From positions 1-37,775 of the forward strand of contig JAEUOS010000166.1 of assembly GCA_016790695.1 (NCBI GenBank): a stretch of 37,775 nt of DNA, read 5' to 3'. The DNA is from Burkholderiales bacterium (lineage in GTDB: Bacteria; Pseudomonadota; Gammaproteobacteria; Burkholderiales; JAEUOS01). Shown here piece by piece: positions 8,901 to 14,941 of the stretch; the first letter of the stretch is position 1, and each line of letters starts with the position of its first letter. Below the pieces are notes generated by a model. It saw only the letters and a program-made list of their open reading frames with translations. It did no database searches and had not been told where the DNA came from. Position numbers and translations under genes: made by a program.

Positions 8901-9580
8901 TTGACCACCTGGTCCGCCGGCGCCTGCACCTCGAACCGGATGTCCTCCAGATCCAGGCTCGACAGGGTCACCGCGCGCCCGGCCGCGAGCAGCAGCGTGC
9001 CGCCCGCCGCCTCGATCACGCCGCGGTTCTCGATGTTCGGCGCGATCAGGACGACCTGCCCGTCCGGCCCGGCGCGCAGCGCCCCCCGGTTGACGATCGA
9101 ACCGCCCGCCCCGCCCGCGAAGCGCAGCCGTCCGGCGGCGAAGTCGGCATCGCTGATGCTGAGCGTCGAGGCGACCAGCGCCGCCGTGTCGACCGTCGCG
9201 GTCGGCCCGAACACGATGCCGTTCGGGTTGACCAGGAACACCCGCCCGTTCGACCACAGCTGACCGAGGATCGACGAGGGATCGGATCCGGTGACGCGGT
9301 TGAGGACCGCGCTGTGCGCCGAGGGCTGGAAGAAGCGCGTGCGCTCGCCCTGGCCGATCGAGAAGCCCTGCCAGTGGATCACCGTGCCGTTGGCGTTCCT
9401 CACGTCCAGCGTGCGCGCGTCCGGCCGGCTGAACACCGCGCTGCCCGCCACCACCTGCGGTCCCGCCGGCCCCGCCTGCCCCGCCGCCGGCAGCATCGCA
9501 TACGCCAGCCCGAGCGCCACGCACAGCGGCTTGCGTTTCCCGATCTGCGCGCGCCCCGCGCCAACACCGGTCACCTTCAT
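5942..9580 (-). CDS. Two-partner secretion exoprotein (TpsA) with filamentous-hemagglutinin N-terminal domain and seven FG-GAP repeats
   Basis: This 1212-aa surface or secreted exoprotein has four parts. An extended signal region (1-36) is followed by a TPS secretion domain (about 37-290) with the hallmark VFLVNPNGIVFG (NPNG at 118-121), recognised by the TpsB POTRA domains. Beta-helix-like repeats run to about 560. Seven FG-GAP repeats occupy about 572-948, each FG...(V/L)xVGAP...AYVYxxNGxxW. A C-terminal stretch like passenger-associated beta repeats (GTLRPGASPGTLVINGNY, 1030-1050) ends the protein. The only cysteine after the leader is the penultimate residue. The start ATG 9580 has GAGG upstream, and the gene begins 14 bp after the TpsB stop. 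It is likely an adhesin; the ligand is unknown. Repeats lack an obvious DxDxDG calcium loop. Confidence 0.9.
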   Translation of the reverse strand: MKVTGVGAGRAQIGKRKPLCVALGLAYAMLPAAGQAGPAGPQVVAGSAVFSRPDARTLDVRNANGTVIHWQGFSIGQGERTRFFQPSAHSAVLNRVTGSDPSSILGQLWSNGRVFLVNPNGIVFGPTATVDTAALVASTLSISDADFAAGRLRFAGGAGGSIVNRGALRAGPDGQVVLIAPNIENRGVIEAAGGTLLLAAGRAVTLSSLDLEDIRFEVQAPADQVVNLGSLKADGGAISVFAGTLRHSGEMRADTIGRDAQGRITLMASKDIVLEAGSVVSASGAPGGVHHGGAVRIVAEGALDMRRGSTVRVDGGPDGGNGGFLELSGKARIALNGAFTGGAHAPGFRNGSLFIDPDYINIVSGGADTTGGDGVVNAQDNPAATLNIAPSALAGAWTNVSLAAINDITVASPLASSDVPAGGTLSLSAGNDVLVNAAIGSAGARFDHNLELSAARNVSINSPIHLAGNTLAVKAGGNVAASAVIDVGAGTARFDVGTGMTQSAALTAGVLELTGPGALFTLTNAANQVGTLKVNAGTVNFSNSTATVLSGLPRAVAGGETEIAPTSPTAGARFGDEISVRGNVMVIGAPDGQFGTNGRAYVYRWNGSSWVFEATLAPPAGFTAANFGKGAVVDGNHILVGAPETSDGDYRTGAVFAYQYNGSAWSAPTKLNFSQKTFESVFGYALALDSNRLVVGGPGRTAEGGFWTGKIWFFEFNTGTGLWEEKGRAVQSDWAANSNAYFGQRLDISGDRLIVGAWHSDASPVGARGSAYIFNFNPVTRVWTQSARLNSTSYDRRAEWFGYDVSISGDIAVAGAFTASPGGVSEAGSAYVFRYNGAAWVQEQMLKASDAAVQDRFGERVSVRNGIIAASSYLTDLPGATNAGAVYLFRNNGSTWVQDAKVTAATPGAGYALGWGMAFDGQRLFSGATGATVGGIAGAGSVFARNVSTAPSEARAAGGLTVNSGGSLTQSVPVTAGGAVSYGVNGAIALNGSISAASLALGSSGVMTLAGGSITVPDVTLTNGVLQGFGTVNGNVTNTGGTLRPGASPGTLVINGNYTQGPGGTLEIELGGTSQGVTYDLLSVTGTATLGGTMNVSLFGGYAPSTGNAFDVLTYASASGNFATINPPPGYALTGANLGTAYQIAVGGAPVPVPAAPSPTTLLPPEFAQVTIGAQAVQLQQNVDEVIAAANALESGEFSETFGRRRLMPVCR

Positions 9581-9594
9581 GTTTTCCTCGTTCC

Positions 9595-11208
9595 TCAGAA
9601 GCGATAGACCACGCCGAAGTGCAGGCGGCTGCTGCCGCGCGTCGTGCCGCCGGCAGCGCCATTGACCACGCCGGCCAGGTCGAGGCTCACCTCGAGCCGC
9701 TTCTGCCACTGCCAGCGCATGCCGACGCCGACCGACGACAGCGCGTCGAAGCCTGCCTGCCCGGGCGGCGGGTTGCGCAGACGGCGCGCGCCCGCGTCGA
9801 CGAACACGAACGGGCGCACGCCGCCCGCCACGGACGGCGCCCACAACTCGAGGCTGAGCGCGTAGCCGCTGTCGCCGGCGGTCTCGCGCTCGCGGAAGCC
9901 GCGCACCGAAGCCACGCCGCCCAGCCCGAACTGCTCGCCCGGAATCAGTTCGCGCGGCGCCGCCTGCCCGCGCAGGCGCGCGGCCAGCATCCAGTCGCGC
10001 GACAGCACCCGGCTGGCGTCGACGCCGAAGCGCCAGGATTCCCAGGACCGGGAGGCGCCCGCGCGGTTGGCGCTGTAGGCCGCCTGCGCGTTGCCGCTGC
10101 CGCCGTCGAGGTTCCTCAGGTATTCGACGAAGAACCCGGCGCTGCCCGCCGTCACGTCCCAGCTTCCCTGGTAGCGCAGCGACAGCGGCCGGCTGCCGAC
10201 GTCGGTGCCGAGCGGCTGCCCGGGCGCGAGGCTCGTGGTGACGTCGTTCCGGAAGTGGTGCGACTCGATGCCGGCGGTCAGCTTGTGCGCGTAGGCGCCG
10301 ACCTTGAACAGGGTGTGGGTGTAGCGCAGGCCGGCGAACTCGCCGCGGCCGCGCACGTCGAAGAAGTCGGCGATGCGCCCCGAATTGACGTCCGAGCGCG
10401 TGTAGAACGCGGCCACGCTCCCGCCCAGCGCATACAGCGGCACCACGTAGTTCACGCCGTACTGGCGCACGTCGTCGAGATGGTCGGGCGAGGTGGTGAA
10501 GCTCGCGGTCAGGCCGTGATCGCGCCCGAACAGGTTGTTGTGCTGGTAGACCGCGGTCGCGCGCAGCATGCCGGTCTCGCGCCGCCCGGTGTTGTTGAGC
10601 GCGACGTAGACCTGCTGCGGGTCGCTGTCCTCGACCTTGATCTCGGCGTCGACCGTGTCGGCGCGCGCGCCGGCGCGCATGGTGAGGCTCGTGCGCTTCG
10701 ACGGGTTCTCGTTGGCGATCGCGATCTGCCGCGCCACCGCCTGCGCCTGCACCGCCGCGCCGGGCACCAGCGCCGGCAGGCTGGCGCGCACGTTGGCCGC
10801 ATCGAAGTGGCGGTTGCCCGTGATGCCGACCTCGCCCAGGACGAAGCGCACCACGGCGAGAGCGACGACGCCGTCCGCGGGCGTCTGCGGCGGCACGCTG
10901 ACGCGGTGAAAGGCGAAGCCGCGCGCGCGGATCGCGGCTTCCAGCGCCTGCGCCGCCGCCTCCAGTCGGTCGATGTCGACGCGCTCGCCGACAAAGGGCG
11001 CGAGCACCGCGGCCGTCGCCGCCGCGCCGAGGGGATTGTCGCCGCGCACGGCGAAGCTGCGCACCGTGAGGGCGGCCTCCGGCACGGCGCGCGGGCCCTG
11101 CGCGGTCGCCGCCAGCGGCGCGGCGAGCGCCCCCGCGAGCATCAGAGGGATCGCGCGGCGCGCGGCCTCGCGCCGGGCACTGCGCGCACGCATGACGGAC
11201 ACCATCAT
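9595..11208 (-). CDS. TpsB outer-membrane transporter, ShlB/FhaC/HecB family
   Basis: This is the outer-membrane beta-barrel that secretes the adjacent TpsA. The 537-aa protein has a signal peptide (to about residue 37, ATAQG), POTRA-like segments (about 45-200, including GFAFHRVSVPPQTPADG and GEVGITGNRHFDAANV) and a 16-strand-type barrel. The barrel carries the family signature GLGGVASVRGFRERE, the VRGF motif of the pore loop, and ends in Phe (FGVVYRF) as outer-membrane proteins do. The start ATG 11208 directly follows the TAG of the FecR-domain gene, so the two are translationally coupled. The length is normal for FhaC-like proteins (about 550). The call is secure. Confidence 0.94.
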   Translation of the reverse strand: MMVSVMRARSARREAARRAIPLMLAGALAAPLAATAQGPRAVPEAALTVRSFAVRGDNPLGAAATAAVLAPFVGERVDIDRLEAAAQALEAAIRARGFAFHRVSVPPQTPADGVVALAVVRFVLGEVGITGNRHFDAANVRASLPALVPGAAVQAQAVARQIAIANENPSKRTSLTMRAGARADTVDAEIKVEDSDPQQVYVALNNTGRRETGMLRATAVYQHNNLFGRDHGLTASFTTSPDHLDDVRQYGVNYVVPLYALGGSVAAFYTRSDVNSGRIADFFDVRGRGEFAGLRYTHTLFKVGAYAHKLTAGIESHHFRNDVTTSLAPGQPLGTDVGSRPLSLRYQGSWDVTAGSAGFFVEYLRNLDGGSGNAQAAYSANRAGASRSWESWRFGVDASRVLSRDWMLAARLRGQAAPRELIPGEQFGLGGVASVRGFRERETAGDSGYALSLELWAPSVAGGVRPFVFVDAGARRLRNPPPGQAGFDALSSVGVGMRWQWQKRLEVSLDLAGVVNGAAGGTTRGSSRLHFGVVYRF

Positions 11209-12738
11209 CTACCGCACCTCGCACTCGTTGTCGGCCGCGCTGGCGCCGGCGCCGCGCGGCGCGGTGATCACCTCGATGGTGCGGATGAACTCCGGCGTCA
11301 CCTGATCCGGCCGCGGATACGGATCCAGGCGCAGCACCGCCGGCGGCATCTCCAGGCGCACCGGCGTGCCTCCCGCCGCATCGGCGAACGCCGCCTCGCC
11401 GGCGCCGAGATCGATGGTGCGGTCGCCCTGCGTCACCGCGACGTGGCCGTCGCGCACGCTGACGTAGAGTCCCGGTGCCTGGCCGTCGATCGCCTGCACG
11501 CCGAACAGGCGCTCCATGTCGACCGCGAGGCGATCGGGCCGGATCGACGTCAGGCCGCGCAGCAGCGGCGGCAGCTCGGCCAGCAGCACCGGCGGCGCCG
11601 CGCCGCCCGCGACGAACGCCGATTGTCCCGCGCCGACCGCGACGACCGACGATCCGACGCGCACCTCGACCGCGCCCTGCCAGGTGCCGACGTACAGCCC
11701 CTCGCCGGGGCGCGGCGCCTGCGCCGGCGCGCAGGCGCCGGCGCAGGCCATGTCGAGGCCGGTGCCGCGGATCCCGACCACCGCGTTCGCCGCCGCCAGC
11801 TGCATCGCGCGCGGGTCGCGTTCGGCGACGCGGCCGGCGAGCACGCGCATGCCCCCCTTGACCAGGCGCAACAGCACGCTGTCCGGGCGGCCGTCGCCCA
11901 GCTGATGCCGGAATTCCTCGATGCGGACCGCGGCGTCGGCCTCGAGCGCGACCCGGCTGCCGTCGCGCAGGACCGCGGCAGCCCGCGCACCGGCCGGGGT
12001 GTGCACGGTGTCCCCTTCGTACAGCGGCGCGCCCTCGACCAGGGAGCGGTCCGGCGTTCCGGTCGCGGCGGCCGACAGGCGCCCGCCGCCGTCGATCTGT
12101 ACCACCCTGCCGATCACGCGCGCCGCCGGCGCTGCCGCTGCCCCGAGACGCCTGGCCTCGTCCGCGCAATCCTCGGCGCACAGCCGCGCGTCGAAATCGG
12201 TGCCGCGGATGCCGACCGTGGCGGTGACCGTGGTGATGCGGTAGCCCTGCGGATTGCGTCGCGTGATCAGGCCGGTGACCGCGCGCATGCCGCCGCGGAA
12301 CAGCTGCAGGGCGAGGTTGTCGTCGGCGCCGCCGTGCGCATAGCGCGTGATCGCGAACACGGTGCCGGGTCGCAGCGTGATGCGGCCGCCGTCGGTGAAC
12401 TCGATGACGATGAAGCCGCTGGCGCTCACGTGGACGCGGTCGCCCTCGAACAGGCGGCTGCCGTTGCCGATCAGGCGCGTCGTCGCACCGATGCCCTGCG
12501 CCGACACCACGCCGCGCACCAGGACCGCCTGCGCGGCGCCCGACTCCTGTGCGATGGCGGTGCCGGGCGCGGCCCCGAAGCCGCCCAGGCCGAGGACCAG
12601 CGCGACGACGCCGCCCAGGCGCCGGACCGCAGCCGACCGGCGGCGCACCGCCGCTCCCCAGCCCGACACGGGCGCGGCACTCTGCGGCCCCGCCCCCCTC
12701 GGCCCTGAACCGGACCCGACGCATGTTGTCCACACCAT
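11209..12738 (-). CDS. FecR-domain protein heading the TPS operon
   Basis: This 509-aa exported protein carries internally repeated FecR-like domains. Two clear copies each have an EGD-type opening (LFEGDRVHV and LYEGDTVHT), GGMRxxxGxxxxRxPxxxx and VGIRGT followed by a Cys pair (CAEDC and CAGAC). A third, shorter copy is suggested by the repeated pattern GLYV...GxVxV...GAGxxAF. There is no sigma factor nearby and no N-terminal cytoplasmic anti-sigma helix set, so a periplasmic structural or cell-wall role is likelier than FecI-type signalling. A hydrophobic leader (VVALVLGLGGFGAAPGTAIAQ) marks export. The start is uncertain: ATG 12738 was chosen, but GTG 12669 would give a more normal signal peptide. 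It is immediately coupled to tpsB. Confidence 0.85.
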   Translation of the reverse strand: MVWTTCVGSGSGPRGAGPQSAAPVSGWGAAVRRRSAAVRRLGGVVALVLGLGGFGAAPGTAIAQESGAAQAVLVRGVVSAQGIGATTRLIGNGSRLFEGDRVHVSASGFIVIEFTDGGRITLRPGTVFAITRYAHGGADDNLALQLFRGGMRAVTGLITRRNPQGYRITTVTATVGIRGTDFDARLCAEDCADEARRLGAAAAPAARVIGRVVQIDGGGRLSAAATGTPDRSLVEGAPLYEGDTVHTPAGARAAAVLRDGSRVALEADAAVRIEEFRHQLGDGRPDSVLLRLVKGGMRVLAGRVAERDPRAMQLAAANAVVGIRGTGLDMACAGACAPAQAPRPGEGLYVGTWQGAVEVRVGSSVVAVGAGQSAFVAGGAAPPVLLAELPPLLRGLTSIRPDRLAVDMERLFGVQAIDGQAPGLYVSVRDGHVAVTQGDRTIDLGAGEAAFADAAGGTPVRLEMPPAVLRLDPYPRPDQVTPEFIRTIEVITAPRGAGASAADNECEVR

Positions 12739-12750
12739 TGGACAATGGTG
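12725..12750. promoter_or_regulatory. Overlapping palindromes at the start of the TPS operon
   Basis: CACCATTG (12733-12740) and CAATGGTG (12743-12750) form an 8-2-8 inverted repeat. TTGTCC (12725-12730) and GGACAA (12739-12744) form a second, overlapping one. They cover the candidate ATG of the FecR-domain gene. The AT-richer palindrome stands out from its surroundings and could be a regulator site, or a hairpin that controls initiation. This is inference from sequence symmetry only. Confidence 0.45.
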
Positions 12751-12767
12751 CTCGCCCGGCACCCCGT

Positions 12768-12828
12768 CCGGCTTGCGCGAGGTCAAACTTCCGCCATCGA
12801 TCCGCAGCCGGTTTGCGCAGGGTCAAAC
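12768..12828. promoter_or_regulatory. Pair of 21-bp direct repeats upstream of the TPS operon
   Basis: CCGGcTTGCGCgaGGTCAAAC (12768-12788) recurs as CCGGtTTGCGCagGGTCAAAC (12808-12828), 18 of 21 identical and 40 bp apart start to start, which is close to four helical turns. Read on the operon strand each begins GTTTGACC, resembling a -35 element, but no convincing -10 was found. The spacing suits a cooperatively bound regulator. Confidence 0.5.
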
Positions 12829-12888
12829 GTTGGGCCACGTGCCGGAGGCGCACGTCGTCGTGCCGACAGCGGCACCGCGCCGGCCCGG

Positions 12889-12920
12889 AAAAAGCAGAAG
12901 GCCGCCCGCGGGCGGCCTTC
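12889..12920 (-). terminator. Rho-independent terminator of efp
   Basis: A perfect 24-base palindrome at 12897-12920 (arms GAAGGCCGCCC and GGGCGGCCTTC) is followed on the minus strand, after TGC, by a run of five T (12893-12889). It lies 20 bases past the efp stop and closes the earP-efp unit. Confidence 0.85.
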
Positions 12921-12939
12921 GGGATTGCGCGACGGTCGA

Positions 12940-13494
12940 CTAGACGCGGCGGCGATACTCGCCGGTGCGGGTGTCGATCTCGATCTTGTCGCCCTGCGCG
13001 ACGAACAGCGGCACGCCGACCTCGAAGCCGGTGGCGAGCTTGGCGGGCTTGAGCACCTTGCCCGAGGTGTCGCCGCGCACCGCGGGCTCGGTATAGGTGA
13101 TGACGCGCTCGACCGAGGTCGGCAGCTCGACCGAGATCGCGCGGTCGTTGTAGAGCGTCAGCTCGCACGGCATGCCGTCCTCGAGGTAGTTGAGGGCGTC
13201 GCCCATGTTCTCCGCCTCGACCTCGTACTGGTTGTAGTCGCCGTCCATGAAGACATAGAGCGGATCGGCGAAGTAGGAGTAGGTGACCTCCTTCTTCTCG
13301 AGCTGCACGACGTCGAACTTGTCGTCGGCCTTGTACACGGTCTCGGTGCCGGTGCCGGTCAGGAGATTCTTGAGCTTCATCTTGACCACCGCCGCATTGC
13401 GGCCGGACTTGTTGTATTCGGCCTTGAGCACGACCATGGCATCGTTGCCGACCATCACCACGTTGCCCGCGCGGAGCTCCTGTGCGATTTTCAT
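12940..13494 (-). CDS. efp: Translation elongation factor P
   Basis: EF-P relieves ribosomes stalled on consecutive prolines. This 184-aa protein has the three-domain family sequence from [15 protein letters not shown] through [11 protein letters not shown] to the C-terminal [13 protein letters not shown]. The tip loop that enters the peptidyl-transferase centre reads KSGRNAA, with Arg at position 32, where E. coli has the beta-lysylated Lys34. Arg32 is the residue that EarP rhamnosylates, and earP lies just upstream. The start ATG 13494 (GAAGG upstream) is preferred to the longer frame because it matches the family N-terminus exactly. Confidence 0.97.
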   Translation of the reverse strand: MKIAQELRAGNVVMVGNDAMVVLKAEYNKSGRNAAVVKMKLKNLLTGTGTETVYKADDKFDVVQLEKKEVTYSYFADPLYVFMDGDYNQYEVEAENMGDALNYLEDGMPCELTLYNDRAISVELPTSVERVITYTEPAVRGDTSGKVLKPAKLATGFEVGVPLFVAQGDKIEIDTRTGEYRRRV

Positions 13495-13576
13495 GACTTG
13501 ACCTTCGGAATCCTGGATGGAAAGGGGCAGCGCGACCGGCACGGCGCCGAACGCGGATCTGCCCGCGAAAAGCCCG

Positions 13577-14788
13577 CTATTTTACCGGCTTTTCCGCCAC
13601 TTTTCCAGAAAATTCAACCAGTTGAGCCGCGAGATCGCGCCCCTCGGCCAGACGCCACGCCCATTCCTCCGCATGCAGGCGCAGCGCGGACTGGTTGGCG
13701 GCGAAGCCGCGCCAGACTTCCTCGAAGCTCCAGTCGCCCGTCGTGCCCAGCCCGAGCGGATCGGCGGTCGCGCCCGCGGCGATGCCGTTCCACAGCGCCA
13801 TGAAGCGCTCGACCGATTGCCGGCGCGGTTCGTGCAGGCCCTGGCAGTAGCGGCGCAGGAACTCGCCGAGCTTGGCCGCATGCGCGCCTTCGGACTGCGG
13901 ATAGATCTGCCAGACCAGCGGCCGGCCTGCCCACTGCGCGCGCACGAACGAATCCTCGCCGCGCACGAAATTCAGGTCGCAGCCCCAGAGCAGCCGGTCG
14001 TAGTCGGGCTGCTCGACGAACGGCACGATCGACGCCGACAGGTTGCCGAGCGCGCCATGCGCGCCCGGCTCGGCCGGCATGCCGAGCCACTCCGCGACCT
14101 GCATCGTCGACGGTCCCATCGGGACGATCAGGCGCACCGGATGCGGATGCGCCGAGAGCCCGGCGAGCAGGTCCTGCACCGGCGCCTTGGCATAGGAGAA
14201 CAGCGACACCCGCCATTCGTTGCGCGCCTTGGGCGGGATGCCGATGCGCTGCCAGAACGCCGCCTGCGCCGCGGGATTGCCCTGATAGGCATCGCGCGCC
14301 TCGAGCAGCCCGCGCTCGCGCAGCAGGCCGCCGGTGCCGGCGCTGAAGCCGGGGAAGAAGAAATGCCGCATCAGGCCGAGCTGCGGATGCGGCGAGGGCA
14401 GGCCGTGGCACCCGGCCACCCATTCCTCGGCGCTCAGGTACTCGAGGTTGATCCACGCCGGCGCGCGCCCCGCGCCGGCGGCGGCGGCCATCGACGCGCA
14501 GTACGCGGCCGGCAGCTCGCAGCCGAATCCCTCGACGACGACGTCGGCGGGCTGCGCGCTCGCCGCCGCGGCGTCCCAGCGGCGCACGTCCACGCCCTGG
14601 ACCCGCTGCGCGGCCAGGCGCGGATCGACGTCCGGGCACAGGCGCTCGAGGCTCTCGAGGTCGTCGACCCACAGCCGGGTCTCGCGCGCGTGCTCGGCGA
14701 CGAGCTGGCGCGCGAGGCGCCAGGTGACCCCGATGTCGCCGTAGTTGTCGATCACCCTGCAGAACACATCCCAGCGCTTCTGTGGCAC
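13577..14788 (-). CDS. earP: EF-P arginine rhamnosyltransferase EarP
   Basis: EarP (formerly DUF2331) transfers rhamnose from dTDP-L-rhamnose onto Arg32 of EF-P, activating it. The 403-aa protein opens with the diagnostic [21 protein letters not shown] and shows the family blocks [50 protein letters not shown] (residues around 275-300) and HAAKLGEFL in the nucleotide-sugar-binding half. The start is GTG 14788 with GAGGAG six bases upstream. The gene is 82 bp upstream of efp on the same strand, the usual arrangement. The enzyme has a GT-B fold and is cytoplasmic. Confidence 0.96.
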   Translation of the reverse strand: MPQKRWDVFCRVIDNYGDIGVTWRLARQLVAEHARETRLWVDDLESLERLCPDVDPRLAAQRVQGVDVRRWDAAAASAQPADVVVEGFGCELPAAYCASMAAAAGAGRAPAWINLEYLSAEEWVAGCHGLPSPHPQLGLMRHFFFPGFSAGTGGLLRERGLLEARDAYQGNPAAQAAFWQRIGIPPKARNEWRVSLFSYAKAPVQDLLAGLSAHPHPVRLIVPMGPSTMQVAEWLGMPAEPGAHGALGNLSASIVPFVEQPDYDRLLWGCDLNFVRGEDSFVRAQWAGRPLVWQIYPQSEGAHAAKLGEFLRRYCQGLHEPRRQSVERFMALWNGIAAGATADPLGLGTTGDWSFEEVWRGFAANQSALRLHAEEWAWRLAEGRDLAAQLVEFSGKVAEKPVK

Positions 14789-14905
14789 CTGCGCTCCTCA
14801 AGTGGGCGAACGGCCGCGCGCATTTTCGCACGCGCCCGCCCGCCGGCCGCGCGCACGATCCGGGTTTTCCCGCGCCGCGCGCTTGGCGGCGCCGCCGCGG
14901 ATTCT

Positions 14906-14914
14906 GCTATGTTC
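14906..14914 (+). promoter_or_regulatory. Possible extended -10 element for pepN
   Basis: TGCTATGTT (14906-14914) fits an extended -10 (TGnTATnnT) in the earP-pepN divergent gap, 27 bases before the chosen pepN ATG. The only nearby -35-like sequence, TTGGCG at 14883-14888, is about 20 bp away, longer than optimal. If real, it also argues against the upstream in-frame ATG at 14909. Confidence 0.3.
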
Positions 14915-14941
14915 GCTTTCCGCTCCGCGCTTGCCCTTCCC

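Noticed and set aside
5942..13168. A single 2408-codon open frame on the minus strand spanning TpsA, TpsB and the FecR gene
   Set aside because: Only the part from 9580 downward reads as protein; further up the frame is an Arg/Gly/Ala-rich shadow, while tpsB and the FecR gene have proper motifs in other frames.
13517..14941. In-frame extension of pepN upstream to 13517
   Set aside because: The stretch overlaps earP antisense, has shadow composition, and PepN proteins are about 870-890 aa from the chosen start.
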